From contig PAVS01000007.1 of NCBI GenBank assembly GCA_002713145.1, forward strand, positions 204,054 to 268,053: 64,000 bases of DNA, given 5' to 3'. This stretch comes from Halobacteriovoraceae bacterium (GTDB taxonomy: Bacteria > Bdellovibrionota > Bacteriovoracia > Bacteriovoracales > Bacteriovoracaceae). This document shows, in pieces, positions 43,735 to 53,065 of this stretch (position 1 is the stretch's first letter; every line of letters starts with the position of its first letter). The position numbers and the translations under genes are program-made. The notes under the pieces were generated by a model that saw only the letters and a program-made list of their open reading frames with translations, was not told the DNA's origin and made no database searches.

Positions 43735-44640
43735 ATGAAAAAATTAGTTTTTGGTTTATCGGTTTTAATGGCTGCGGGAGCGATGGCTTCTGAATGTAGT
43801 GTGCTATATAGCACTTATTCAGAGAAATATTATGTTACTAATAATGGTAATCGTATGAGTGACTTTACTAAAAGCCTAGATCGAGCAGTTGATGATGCCT
43901 ATGAATTAAGCTCCTATGGAGTATGTAACCAACCTACACCTAAAAAAGAATGTAAGTTAATGTATTCCACTTATAGTGAGAAATATTATCTGATGCTGGG
44001 AAGTGACCGCATTTCAGATTTTAAATCAAGGCTAAGTGAAATAAGCGATGTTAAACTTAAGCTAGTAAGAAATGGCATTTGTTATGATAACTCGTCGAGA
44101 ACTACTTGCGAATTGAAAATGTCTACCTATAGTAATAAATGGTATGTTATGAAAGGAACCGATAGGGTTTCTCCATTTGTTACGACAATTAAAGATGCTA
44201 ATAGTTATGCTCAAGCGCTTGCAGATGAAGGAGCTTGTTTAGTGAGTGGTTATCAACCAATACCAAGACCGGTTTATTCATCAAATGATGATGTCAACTA
44301 TGTGTATGACTTTAGAGGTTCTGCTGAAAACCTAAGTGAGAGAATCATCTCTCTGGTAAAAACACTTGAACCTTATATCAATAACGCTCACGAAGAGGAA
44401 ATGGACGATATTAAGAAAAAGGCAGCCAGACTTAAAGCGAGAGCACATACCAGAGATATCGTAAAGCTTGCCACAACAGCAAGAGAGTTGGAGGCCATCA
44501 TGGACCGAAATGAGGGCTATATGATGGAGCTTATGGAGACAGATGCTTTAGACAGACTCTCAATAGAACTTATTACTATTTCTGAGAATCTCAAAGCTAT
44601 GCTGGATTATCTTCAGGTTCAAAGCCAAGATTATATGTAA
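43735..44640 (+). CDS. Secreted protein with three Cys-paired repeats
   Basis: About 301 residues. ATG at 43735 has AGGAG 5 bases upstream; signal peptide cut near AMA-SE. Three repeats of about 42 residues follow: each begins CxxxYSTYSEKYY or CELKMSTYSNKWY, contains an R(M/I/V)S-x-F motif and closes with GxC, so each probably forms one disulfide. A helical segment with charged residues (about 205-300) follows and may form a coiled coil. No known family was recognised. A strong terminator follows. Confidence 0.7.
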   Translation: MKKLVFGLSVLMAAGAMASECSVLYSTYSEKYYVTNNGNRMSDFTKSLDRAVDDAYELSSYGVCNQPTPKKECKLMYSTYSEKYYLMLGSDRISDFKSRLSEISDVKLKLVRNGICYDNSSRTTCELKMSTYSNKWYVMKGTDRVSPFVTTIKDANSYAQALADEGACLVSGYQPIPRPVYSSNDDVNYVYDFRGSAENLSERIISLVKTLEPYINNAHEEEMDDIKKKAARLKARAHTRDIVKLATTARELEAIMDRNEGYMMELMETDALDRLSIELITISENLKAMLDYLQVQSQDYM

Positions 44641-44655
44641 AATCAGCACTATAGC

Positions 44656-44682
44656 GCCCAGTTTCGACTGGGCTTTTTTTTT
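44656..44682 (+). terminator. Rho-independent terminator after the Cys-repeat protein
   Basis: GCCCAG (44656-44661), a 6-base loop and CTGGGC (44668-44673), followed by nine T. It lies 15 bases beyond the stop of the Cys-repeat gene and separates it from the 1135-residue gene at 44786. Confidence 0.9.
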
Positions 44683-44785
44683 GTCCATTCTTTAGACACC
44701 CTCTGAAAAACCTTTACTCAGCAGTATTAAATTCCTTGAAAAAGCTAAAATAGAGAATACAGAATTTAATTTTTTGGGAGAATAA

Positions 44786-47700
44786 ATGAGTTCTAAGCAC
44801 AACGTTTTAATTTTTGTTTTAACTTTCGCATGGCTTATCAACGCTTTTGCTGGCAATGAGCTACCTTTTAACGATCAACTTAAACAGCTGATCACTGAAA
44901 AATTTGTCGATGAAAATAATGGGGTGATTTCAACGTCTAAGATCAATGCTTTTGAAAGTGAGATAATGGTTCGTAGAAACCAAATTGCTAAAATGATTGA
45001 GAACCATTTAAGTAAGTATGAAAATGAAGATAATGAAGAAGTGCGTGAAGAAATTGCAGAAGAAGGACTCATTCAAACTTACGATCTTATTCTTGAGAGT
45101 ATCACCAAGTTAAAGTCCACCTCAGATTTTATTGAAGCCAATAGAATTGCTCACTTTATTTTAGAACTTGAATACGCCACTAAGGTTGAAGGTTCTAATG
45201 AGAGTCTTGCTCGAATGATCAAATATGCCAGAGAAGCTCTTAAAAACTGGAGCATTCATAAATATGCTGCTCCTGAAGGGGAAGCCACTAACCTTGTCGA
45301 CCCTCAATCTGGGCTCTTTTTTAGCCAAGATGAACTAAGTGATTTGAAAAAGAAAGGTCATGATATCTCAAGATACAATCCCCCTCATAATGATTCATTT
45401 TGGACAGATCAGTTTATAGAAAATTTAGATGTAGAAAGAACTTATACTGGTGGTGAACACAGGTTATATGATGGTGTCGATATGAGTTTTCCTATGGATG
45501 ATAACTGTCGATTGCATAAAGTTCGCAAAACCCAAACCAAGCCTAAACTCGATGTTAAATGTGAGATCAATGGACAGAAGGTTAAATTTAAAGTGAAGCT
45601 CGCTTCAGAGGTTTATTCAGAGATCACCGCTTCTTCACTCATGGCCACCCTTGGTTTTAACCATGACCCTTCAAAGCACTATCAAGAATTTAAAATTACT
45701 TTTCCAAAAAAATTATCTTATGGAGAGTTTGTTGCAGATTATGCTAGCTATTTTGATGATGCTCGATTTCCTATTGCAGATTATTTAAAAGAGCGGGGAA
45801 AAGATGAAGATGGTAGACATTATATCATCTTAAGAAATGTATTAATTGAGAAAAAGCCAGAAGAGCTTCTGCGAGTGGGTCCTTGGGCCTGGGGAGAGTT
45901 AGGTCATCGCGGCAATCGTGCTACCAGAGGTCTTCTTCTTTTCAATATGTGGGTAGCGAATCTAGATCTTAAAGAAGCCGAAAACAATAAACTCGTCGTC
46001 AAAAAGAACCGCTATGGTGAGAGTGAAATCTTCCAGTATCAACATGATATGGGCTTTGCTTTTGGAAATTTTTTTAGAGAAAAACCAAATGATTTTAAAT
46101 GGGAATTAGTCAATAAAGTGACCTCATCTAAAATTCATTTAAATTATAGAAATTTTCAAGTCAATTCTGGCTTTAGCAATGTCACTTTTGCTGATGCGAA
46201 ATGGATGGCAAGACTTATAGCAAGACTCTCTCGCAAGCAAATTGCAGATGCTGTACGCTTAGGCGGATGGCCCCATGAAGTGCAACTTCTTCTCACAGAA
46301 AAGCTTATTGCGAGAAGAAACCAATTGGTGAAAGCTTTTGAGCTCGAGGATGAATTCTCAGAAATGCCTTTTGATAGATTGATTACTTCTGAGAGTGGAG
46401 TGCTCCAAAATGGTATTTTAATAAAAACTCAATTCGAAAATATTCCACAGGATTTTGGAAGAGAGCTCTATCACTTAGTTAAACCAGCGATTGAAGGAGC
46501 TGAGAACTTAGCTGTGACGGGTTTGAAAATGATTCCGAAAGCCTTTGATGAATTTGAATTTAGAGGAGACCAGTTTGGTTTTGATCCAGACTATTTGACT
46601 CGAGTTGAGTTTGATATCGATAGAAAAGTGGTGGTGAATCCCAACGCGGAAGATGACGATGATTTATATCTCGTCCAAGACACCATGGATATTAAATTTA
46701 GTTTAGGTTATGGAGTTCTCTTTAGAGGTTATGGGACTTATATCAAACGTTATAAATTGATTTACCCTGTCGCTTCGAGAGAAGAAGGAAATTATAAAGG
46801 TGATTTTATTCTCAATTTCTTACTTCCTTATCAAGCACGGGGAAATAATCTTCCCAAGCATTATGTGCTGATTGTTGAAGATGCTGTAGAGGCAGAGGGG
46901 GAAGTTGAGTTCGAACCAGTGACTGGACTTGTTGGTCTAGAAGTTGAACTAGAGGCAGCGAAAGGAAAACTCGGTCGAGCAGTGATCTCTAAGAAAAAAG
47001 GGGAGTATCAAGTTTATCAAGACAGCTCTCTTTACTCGAGATTATCAGCAGAGATTGAAGCGCAATTATACTTATTAGATTTGCCCGTTTTTAGATTTGA
47101 TCAAATGGCCGGTATGCTCAGTCGCAGGGCCTATAAAGTTGATTATAAAAAAGAGACAAAAGATGAAGCCATGCTGGCCCTGGATGCTTATATTCTCAAA
47201 GGTGATATCAGACCCATTATGGATATGGCCGTACTTGACGAAATTCAAACTGATTATGTCACCAGAAGAACGAATTTTAGTTTGTTTGGTTTGCTCTCAA
47301 CGAGAACAAATAAGCGTACTGATAATATTCAACACGTGCTCTATGATGAAGATAATAATCGAGATGAATTTCATCGCTTGCAAATTAGAACCAAAAACAA
47401 ATCGGGCTGGAGCTTTTTTGGGGATGGGGAACAAAAAGAAAAAGATATCACCTTTGTTGGTGAACAAGATAACGGTGAAATTAAAGAGCCTATGATTCAC
47501 TTAGCGCTCAATATTGATGATAAATTTACTAAAACCAAAGAGCTGGGTGAGCAATATATCTCTTTTATTAGTAAACTTTCAGGTAATAGTCGCTTTATTG
47601 ATTTTAATCCAGAGCTCCATACCAAAAATGATATCTGGGGAAATACTCTTGTGATGGTGGATTTATTCTATAATGAGAATGCCTTGAATAAACTTATCTA

Positions 47701-48193
47701 TGCTGAGGAAGAACTTTTCTGGCGCTATTTTAGACAATCCACTGGCTGGACACAAGAACAAATAGAATTTGTGCTAGACTATCGTAGAAGAAATAGAGGC
47801 TCTATTGTAAATCGCTATGGGCAGAAATATTCTAAAGAGCGAAAACTTATTCGCAGATTACAAAAGATGATTAAACGCTTTAAAAAGATTAGAAAGAAAC
47901 CTAATAACAAAGATAAATATGAACTGCTCACTGACACTATTTACGATGCAACCTACAGAACAGGGGGAAGCTTTACTCCTCATATTTTAGCAGTCTTTAA
48001 TAAAATCGTTGGTGAGAAAGATCGCTATATGAGTGCTATTATCACTCAAAAACCAGGTAAAAAGAAAGAAAACAAATACCCAACGAGAACTCCTCTCTAC
48101 AATCAACAAGGCGAGGAGATGAATCTCTATCAAGGGTATTATGAATTCGAATTCAACGATCCAAGATGGGTATGGCGAAATTTTGATGTCTAG
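44786..48193 (+). CDS. Very large secreted protein, unknown
   Basis: Unrecognised 1135-residue protein with a signal peptide (LIFVLTFAWLINAFAG). No repeats or named domain could be recognised. The body has a high share of charged residues and aromatic residues in an alternating pattern (for example GYGVLFRGYGTYIKRYKLIYP, split here as two short runs), as in outer-membrane or beta-rich surface proteins. The C-terminal part (about 950-1135) is very basic. GGGAG precedes the ATG. Single gene, transcribed after the terminator at 44656-44682, ending 3 bases before the convergent SDR gene. Confidence 0.6.
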   Translation: MSSKHNVLIFVLTFAWLINAFAGNELPFNDQLKQLITEKFVDENNGVISTSKINAFESEIMVRRNQIAKMIENHLSKYENEDNEEVREEIAEEGLIQTYDLILESITKLKSTSDFIEANRIAHFILELEYATKVEGSNESLARMIKYAREALKNWSIHKYAAPEGEATNLVDPQSGLFFSQDELSDLKKKGHDISRYNPPHNDSFWTDQFIENLDVERTYTGGEHRLYDGVDMSFPMDDNCRLHKVRKTQTKPKLDVKCEINGQKVKFKVKLASEVYSEITASSLMATLGFNHDPSKHYQEFKITFPKKLSYGEFVADYASYFDDARFPIADYLKERGKDEDGRHYIILRNVLIEKKPEELLRVGPWAWGELGHRGNRATRGLLLFNMWVANLDLKEAENNKLVVKKNRYGESEIFQYQHDMGFAFGNFFREKPNDFKWELVNKVTSSKIHLNYRNFQVNSGFSNVTFADAKWMARLIARLSRKQIADAVRLGGWPHEVQLLLTEKLIARRNQLVKAFELEDEFSEMPFDRLITSESGVLQNGILIKTQFENIPQDFGRELYHLVKPAIEGAENLAVTGLKMIPKAFDEFEFRGDQFGFDPDYLTRVEFDIDRKVVVNPNAEDDDDLYLVQDTMDIKFSLGYGVLFRGYGTYIKRYKLIYPVASREEGNYKGDFILNFLLPYQARGNNLPKHYVLIVEDAVEAEGEVEFEPVTGLVGLEVELEAAKGKLGRAVISKKKGEYQVYQDSSLYSRLSAEIEAQLYLLDLPVFRFDQMAGMLSRRAYKVDYKKETKDEAMLALDAYILKGDIRPIMDMAVLDEIQTDYVTRRTNFSLFGLLSTRTNKRTDNIQHVLYDEDNNRDEFHRLQIRTKNKSGWSFFGDGEQKEKDITFVGEQDNGEIKEPMIHLALNIDDKFTKTKELGEQYISFISKLSGNSRFIDFNPELHTKNDIWGNTLVMVDLFYNENALNKLIYAEEELFWRYFRQSTGWTQEQIEFVLDYRRRNRGSIVNRYGQKYSKERKLIRRLQKMIKRFKKIRKKPNNKDKYELLTDTIYDATYRTGGSFTPHILAVFNKIVGEKDRYMSAIITQKPGKKKENKYPTRTPLYNQQGEEMNLYQGYYEFEFNDPRWVWRNFDV

Positions 48194-48196
48194 ATT

Positions 48197-48934
48197 TTAA
48201 TGTGACCTCAAGACACCACCATCAATGGCAATACTCTGGCCGGTGATATAACTGCCTTTATCACTGGCCAAAAAAGTACAGAGATCAGCAAGTTCCCTAG
48301 GCTCTCCCAGTCTTCCTGCTGGCACCATCTGTTTAATTTTTTCATCACTGAGTTGCAGGGCTTGAATGCGTTCTGTATTGGTATAACCAGGCAAAAGAAT
48401 ATTAAAGGTAATACCAAATTGTGAATACTCATTCACCAGAGATTTCACAAGCCCAGGAAATCCCGCGCGAAAGGCATTGGATGTGGTCAGACCATCCAGG
48501 GGTTCTTTGGCAGCGATACTTGAAACCATAAGAATACGGCCGTAGTTATTTTTTTTCATCTCAGGCAGGGCTTCATGCATAGCTTCGATAGGACTCATCC
48601 ATAGGGATTGATAGTCTTTATGCCATTGCTCTACACTGGTTTTGGAAAAGCTATTTTTCTCAGGTCCTCCGGTGTTGGTCACCAAGATATCGACACGTCC
48701 CAGTAATTCTTTGGCCTGAATCATAAGCTCTTTCGCCCCATGAGGCTTAGTTAAATCACAAGCAAGAAAGCATTCTGCACCGATTTCACTTGCTACTTTC
48801 TCCAACTTGTCTGCACTTCTTGAACTAATACAAACTTTAACCCCTTCAGCAATTAAAGATTCTGCGATGGCGCGTCCAATACCTTGAGAAGAGCCCATCA
48901 CCAATGCGGTTTTATTTTCTAAATTGAGTTTCAT
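48197..48934 (-). CDS. SDR-family protein at the end of the kynurenine operon, atypical active site
   Basis: 245-residue SDR of the 3-oxoacyl-ACP reductase type: GSSQGIGRAIAESL, NTGGPEKNSF and SSIAAKEP. By alignment with the usual YxxxK segment, this protein has SNAFR in TTSNAFRAGF, so Tyr is replaced by Ser and Lys by Arg. The C-terminus ASDKGSYITGQSIAIDGG is normal. Such SDRs lack the ordinary mechanism. It is last in the operon that runs from 53025, 2 bases after the ACMS decarboxylase gene, and its role in tryptophan breakdown is unknown. Confidence 0.8.
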   Translation of the reverse strand: MKLNLENKTALVMGSSQGIGRAIAESLIAEGVKVCISSRSADKLEKVASEIGAECFLACDLTKPHGAKELMIQAKELLGRVDILVTNTGGPEKNSFSKTSVEQWHKDYQSLWMSPIEAMHEALPEMKKNNYGRILMVSSIAAKEPLDGLTTSNAFRAGFPGLVKSLVNEYSQFGITFNILLPGYTNTERIQALQLSDEKIKQMVPAGRLGEPRELADLCTFLASDKGSYITGQSIAIDGGVLRSH

Positions 48935-48936
48935 CT

Positions 48937-49953
48937 TTAACCTTTATAATCTTCGAGTTTTAATCCAAGCCATTCAAGTGCATTGAGGGCCATGATTTTT
49001 TCTTTAATATTATTATTAATTTCTAAGTCATTCACTATTTTTCCAGGAATATGTTCTCCCAGAGGAAATGGATAGTCTGTCCCTAAGGCCACTTTGTCTT
49101 CACCCATGAGTTGAATAAGATAACGTAGAACTTCTGGATCATGCACAAGGGTGTCTACCCAAAAATGACCAAGGTATTCCTTGGGGTTGACGCTATTGTC
49201 TTTAGCACAAAGATCCGGTCTGACATTAAAACCATGTTCAACCCGACCTATGGTCATCGGAAAACTTCCTCCACCGTGGGCAAAAGCGACTTTGAGTTTA
49301 GGAAATTTCTTAAAGATACCTCCAAAGATCATAGAACAAATGGCCCTTGAGGTTTCGGCGGGCATACCCACAAGCCACGGTAGCCAGTACTCACTCATTT
49401 GATCTTTTCCCATCATCTCCCAGGGGTGAACAAAGACCGCCATATTATTTTCTTCAAGTGCTGCATACACATCATGGAGTTCAACTGCATTGAGATTCCA
49501 ATTATTAATATGAGAGCCGATTTCCACTCCTGGAACATTCATTTTTTTGAGCCGCTCAATTTCTTTTATCGCTCTTTTGGGAGACTGTAAGGGCAAGGTT
49601 CCTAGGGGAATAAAGCGTTTAGGGTGTTTCTCACACACACCTTGAATATGATCATTTAAAAAGGATGAAACATACTCACCATCAGCTGGCTTGGTCCAAT
49701 AAGAAAACATAACGGGGACAGTTGAGAGCACCTGCACATTTAAATCATATTCATTCATGTCTTCAATTCTGGCATCAGCTTGATAGCAATTGCGATGGAT
49801 TCTTCTAAAAAAGTTCCCGCTATCATCCACCATATCTGCACCACAGCAGTCGGCGTGTTCTTGAAGTTGAATAAAACCTCCATAGCCAAAACGTTCTTTA
49901 AACTTAGGAATTTCTGGGGGAAGAATATGAGTATGGATATCTATTTTAAACAT
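48937..49953 (-). CDS. nbaD: 2-amino-3-carboxymuconate 6-semialdehyde decarboxylase (ACMSD)
   Basis: About 338-residue metal-dependent decarboxylase of the amidohydrolase fold. DIHTHILPPEIP gives the HxH zinc ligands, the third His is in FVHPWEM or AFAHGGGSFP, and the Asp is in LGTDYPFPLGE. It converts 2-amino-3-carboxymuconate semialdehyde to 2-aminomuconate semialdehyde and so sends 3-hydroxyanthranilate to energy metabolism and away from NAD. ATG at 49953 overlaps the stop of the dioxygenase gene (TAATG) with GGAG 5 bases away; the GTG at 49959 is less likely. Confidence 0.93.
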   Translation of the reverse strand: MFKIDIHTHILPPEIPKFKERFGYGGFIQLQEHADCCGADMVDDSGNFFRRIHRNCYQADARIEDMNEYDLNVQVLSTVPVMFSYWTKPADGEYVSSFLNDHIQGVCEKHPKRFIPLGTLPLQSPKRAIKEIERLKKMNVPGVEIGSHINNWNLNAVELHDVYAALEENNMAVFVHPWEMMGKDQMSEYWLPWLVGMPAETSRAICSMIFGGIFKKFPKLKVAFAHGGGSFPMTIGRVEHGFNVRPDLCAKDNSVNPKEYLGHFWVDTLVHDPEVLRYLIQLMGEDKVALGTDYPFPLGEHIPGKIVNDLEINNNIKEKIMALNALEWLGLKLEDYKG

Positions 49954-50483
49954 TACCACTCCCTACCGTTGATATGTCCACAGACACATTTTACATGCTC
50001 TGAATCGTAATAGCGCTCAAATACTGCGGGAAACTGAGTCTCAATATCGGTGAGTTCAAAAAACTCTTCATAAAGTTTCTTGCTGCATTTACTGCAATAC
50101 CATTGCAGTCCATCTCGCTCACCGGCAGTTCTGGTTTTCTCTATCACCAGTCCAATGCTTCCTTCGCTTCTTTGAGGTGAGTGGGGGACTCCACTAGGCA
50201 GCATAAAGATCTCACCTTCTTTGATATGTATTTCTTCAGGTTTTCCTTCTTGATTGATTATTCTCAGAAAAATAGAACCTTCTATTTGATAGAAGAATTC
50301 ATCAGTTTCATTGACATGGAAGTCAGTTCTCGAATTAGGTCCTCCCACCACCATGACAATAAAAGTAGAATCTTTATAAATGACTTTATTTCCAACTGGT
50401 GGCTTAAGTAACTCTCTATTTTCATCAATCCAGGCTTTAAAAGAAAAAGGATTTTGTAATCTCGTATAGGGGGAAGGCTTCAT
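49953..50483 (-). CDS. nbaC: 3-hydroxyanthranilate 3,4-dioxygenase
   Basis: 176 residues, the normal bacterial length. ATG at 50483 has AGGAG upstream and is part of an ATGA overlap with the deaminase gene; the 9 residues before it in the open frame are not needed. The cupin iron ligands are in DFHVNETDEFFYQ (His, Glu) and SGVPHSPQRSE (His). The C-terminus carries a rubredoxin-like site, WYCSKCSKK and CVCGH. It opens the ring of 3-hydroxyanthranilate to ACMS with O2 and Fe(II) in the cytoplasm. Confidence 0.95.
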   Translation of the reverse strand: MKPSPYTRLQNPFSFKAWIDENRELLKPPVGNKVIYKDSTFIVMVVGGPNSRTDFHVNETDEFFYQIEGSIFLRIINQEGKPEEIHIKEGEIFMLPSGVPHSPQRSEGSIGLVIEKTRTAGERDGLQWYCSKCSKKLYEEFFELTDIETQFPAVFERYYDSEHVKCVCGHINGREW

Positions 50484-50905
50484 GATTTCTCTCCTAAGTA
50501 AGCGACACATTTAAGCTCGATGGCTATAGGAGTGGGAAGGCAGTTAATTTCTAAAGTGGTGCGACAGGGAGGATTTTCCCCAAAATACTCTTTCCACATC
50601 TCGTTATATATTTTGAAATCATCTTTCATATTAGTAAGAAACACAGTGACGTCAATGAGATCAGTCCACTTTGCTCCAGCATCATTGAGAATGGTTCTGA
50701 CATTTTCAAAGACGGAGATACATTGTTCTTTAATATCGTAGTTTAAGATTTCACCTTCTGCACCTAGGGTGACTCCTGGAATTTGTTTTGAATTCTTTTT
50801 GCGAGGACCTACACCACTTAGATAGAGAAATTCCCCTGCACGTCTGGCATGGGGGTAAGCTCCTACTGGTTCGGGAGCTGTTTGGGAATCAATTCTCTCA
50901 CTCAT
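50480..50905 (-). CDS. nbaF: 2-aminomuconate deaminase (RidA-like)
   Basis: 141-residue RidA/YjgF-like protein. PVGAYPHARRAGEFLYLSGVGPR and ENVRTILNDAGAKWTDLIDVTVFL are the family motifs, and PCRTTLEI carries the conserved Arg. The position between the semialdehyde dehydrogenase and the dioxygenase in the nba-type operon supports 2-aminomuconate deaminase, which gives 2-oxo-3-hexenedioate and ammonia, and not a general RidA. It is longer at the N-terminus than a typical RidA. Confidence 0.87.
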   Translation of the reverse strand: MSERIDSQTAPEPVGAYPHARRAGEFLYLSGVGPRKKNSKQIPGVTLGAEGEILNYDIKEQCISVFENVRTILNDAGAKWTDLIDVTVFLTNMKDDFKIYNEMWKEYFGENPPCRTTLEINCLPTPIAIELKCVAYLGEKS

Positions 50906-50908
50906 AAA

Positions 50909-52339
50909 CTATCCTTTATTATTAAGACAAATATTTTGAACATTACTAAAAAACTTTAAAATATACTGGCCACCTTCTCGTCCTCGTCCGGAATCTTTCA
51001 TGCCTCCAAAAGGAGTGCGTAGATCACGCATCAGCCAAGTGTTGATCCACATAATACCGGAGGATATTTTCCGTGCCACTCGCTTTGCTTTTTTAATATC
51101 CTGAGTCCAAATCGATCCGGCAAGTCCATAGCGGGTTGAATTGGCAAGAGCTATGACTTCATCTTCGCTCTCAAAGGGCTGAAGGGTGGCGACAGGGCCA
51201 AAAATTTCTTCCAGGTTTGTTTGGCAGCTCTCACTCAAACCTTCTATAAGCGTTGGCATGATAAAAAAACCTCTTTCTCCAAAACGCCCTCCGCCTGTGA
51301 GAATTTTTCCCCCTTCAGATTTTGCCTTCTCTATGGCGCTCATCACTTTTTCGAAATGAGCTTTCGAGACCACCGCTCCTTGCTGAGTTTTCTCATCTAG
51401 GGGATCCCCTTGGATCAGCTCATTAACTTTTGCCACCAACACTTCTTTAAATTTAGGGTAGAGACTTTTCTCCACATAAATCCGTGATCCACATAAACAG
51501 ATCTGCCCTTGATTAGCAAAACTTGAACGAAGAGTATGATCTATCGCCTTGTCAAATTCACAATCAGCGAAAACGACAGTGGGATTTTTCCCTCCCATCT
51601 CAAGATGCAAACGCTTCATGGTCTCACTGGCTTGTTTGGCTATGATCTTTCCCGTAGCGGTTGAGCCAGTAAATGAGATGGCCTGAATATCAGGATGGGT
51701 ATTGATAGCACTTCCCACCTGTGCTCCCGTGCCATGGACGATATTGAGAACACCGGGGGGGAGGATATCTTTTGCTATTTTACTTAACATAAAAGCAGTC
51801 ATGGGGGTGACTTCACTTGGCTTGGCCACTACCGTACATCCACTTGCCAGGGCGGGGGCTATTTTCCAAGTGAAAAGATAAAGGGGGAGATTCCAAGGAG
51901 AGATACAGGCCACAACTCCTAGGGGAGAGTAATAAACGGTATTCTCACCCATGCCTTGATCATCAAATCTCTCTTCTCCAAAGCGCAGTATTTCTTTGGC
52001 AAAATATTTTAAATTCTCAATTGAGCGTGGAATATCAACTGACCTAGCTAAACTGATAGGCTTACCATTATCAATTGATTCAGCTCTGGCAAATTCTTCA
52101 AAATTTTCTTCAATAGCATTGGCCAGTTTTAAAAGACACTCACTACGCTCTAGTCTTGAGGTCTCAGACCAAGAGGGAAAAGCCTCTTTGGCCGCCTGGA
52201 CCGCTTGTTCAATATCTTCACTGCTAGAGTCTGGCACTAATGCATAAGCCTCATCTAAAGCAGGGTTAATTGTTTCAAAAAACTTTTCTCTTTGGGCATC
52301 TAAAAGGTTTCCGTAAATATAGTTTTGAATTTTAATCAC
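50909..52339 (-). CDS. nbaE: 2-aminomuconate 6-semialdehyde dehydrogenase
   Basis: 476-residue NAD-dependent aldehyde dehydrogenase. The catalytic Cys is in NQGQICLCGSRIYV, the general base Glu in HLEMGGKNPTV, and the cofactor motif is FTGSTATGK. The subfamily sequence QICLCGSR is typical of muconate-semialdehyde enzymes. GTG at 52339 forms a GTGA overlap with the kynurenine formamidase stop; the first 24 residues of the open frame (MRPSPKDRRG) are probably not translated. It oxidises 2-aminomuconate semialdehyde to 2-aminomuconate. Confidence 0.92.
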   Translation of the reverse strand: MIKIQNYIYGNLLDAQREKFFETINPALDEAYALVPDSSSEDIEQAVQAAKEAFPSWSETSRLERSECLLKLANAIEENFEEFARAESIDNGKPISLARSVDIPRSIENLKYFAKEILRFGEERFDDQGMGENTVYYSPLGVVACISPWNLPLYLFTWKIAPALASGCTVVAKPSEVTPMTAFMLSKIAKDILPPGVLNIVHGTGAQVGSAINTHPDIQAISFTGSTATGKIIAKQASETMKRLHLEMGGKNPTVVFADCEFDKAIDHTLRSSFANQGQICLCGSRIYVEKSLYPKFKEVLVAKVNELIQGDPLDEKTQQGAVVSKAHFEKVMSAIEKAKSEGGKILTGGGRFGERGFFIMPTLIEGLSESCQTNLEEIFGPVATLQPFESEDEVIALANSTRYGLAGSIWTQDIKKAKRVARKISSGIMWINTWLMRDLRTPFGGMKDSGRGREGGQYILKFFSNVQNICLNNKG

Positions 52340-53025
52340 AGATCCCCCTGGATAAGAACGGCCCTCACCGGTGATGCATCTGCCCCTTCGATCTTTAGGG
52401 GAAGGGCGCACAGAGTGTAAAGACCATCTTTCACTTGATCGAGAACAATACCTTCAAGAATGGCCATATCATTTTTATAAATTTCATTATGGCAGGGCAG
52501 CTCTTTAGAATCAGCAGGGTCTACTGAAGGTGTATCAATGCCAACAAGTCTTACCCCATTTTTTGCGAGAAACTGAATCGTCTCAAAATGAATACCATTA
52601 AAATCCATATTAAATATTGTTAAGTCTGGGAAGCTTCCTGTTTTAAAGAGCACTCGAGGAGCTTTAATTTCTGTTGTTATGTCTTTGGGTTTGATAGTTT
52701 CCCCTCTGGGGATATTCACCGTGATCACTTGCACCGGCCCAAAATACAAAGAGAGGTCACGTTTATCTATACCCATACCGTCTGGATGATAATGATTGGG
52801 CGCATCCACATGGGCTCCAATATGCATTGATGTTTGCATGTCTGAGAGGACTAAATTATCACCTTTGGTGAAGTCAAGCGCGACGGTTCTTTTAAAAGCC
52901 GTGTCCCCTGGAAACACAGCATAGTCTTCATTTATGAGTGGGCTGATATCAATGAATTTCGTGGTCTTGTCTTGGGGTATATTCACTTGCACATTACCTT
53001 TTAAAAACTTAGAATCGAAGGCCAA
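52336..53025 (-). CDS. kynB: Kynurenine formamidase (KynB-like cyclase family)
   Basis: 229-residue member of the cyclase / KynB family. The zinc-binding motif is HIGAHVDAPNHYHPDG (HxGxHxDxPxH). KynB hydrolyses N-formylkynurenine to kynurenine, the first hydrolysis step in tryptophan breakdown; the gene context supports this against other cyclases. The start is uncertain: TTG 53025 or GTG 52992 (GNVQVNIPQ), both with weak ribosome sites. The second leaves more room for the promoter of the divergent operon. Confidence 0.85.
   Translation of the reverse strand: MAFDSKFLKGNVQVNIPQDKTTKFIDISPLINEDYAVFPGDTAFKRTVALDFTKGDNLVLSDMQTSMHIGAHVDAPNHYHPDGMGIDKRDLSLYFGPVQVITVNIPRGETIKPKDITTEIKAPRVLFKTGSFPDLTIFNMDFNGIHFETIQFLAKNGVRLVGIDTPSVDPADSKELPCHNEIYKNDMAILEGIVLDQVKDGLYTLCALPLKIEGADASPVRAVLIQGDL
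52987..53015 (+). promoter_or_regulatory. Possible promoter of the kynU-kmo operon
   Basis: TTGCAC (52987-52992), 17 bases and TAGAAT (53010-53015, 5 of 6 matches to TATAAT). It would start transcription about 44 bases before the decarboxylase ATG at 53066. It lies inside the kynB frame if kynB starts at TTG 53025. Confidence 0.4.
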
Positions 53026-53065
53026 TAATAACCTAAAAGAAGAGAATAGTGAAAAGGTAGATCAA

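Noticed and set aside
49141..49402. Two overlapping open frames on the plus strand inside the ACMSD gene
   Set aside because: Shadow frames; no ribosome site and no recognisable protein.
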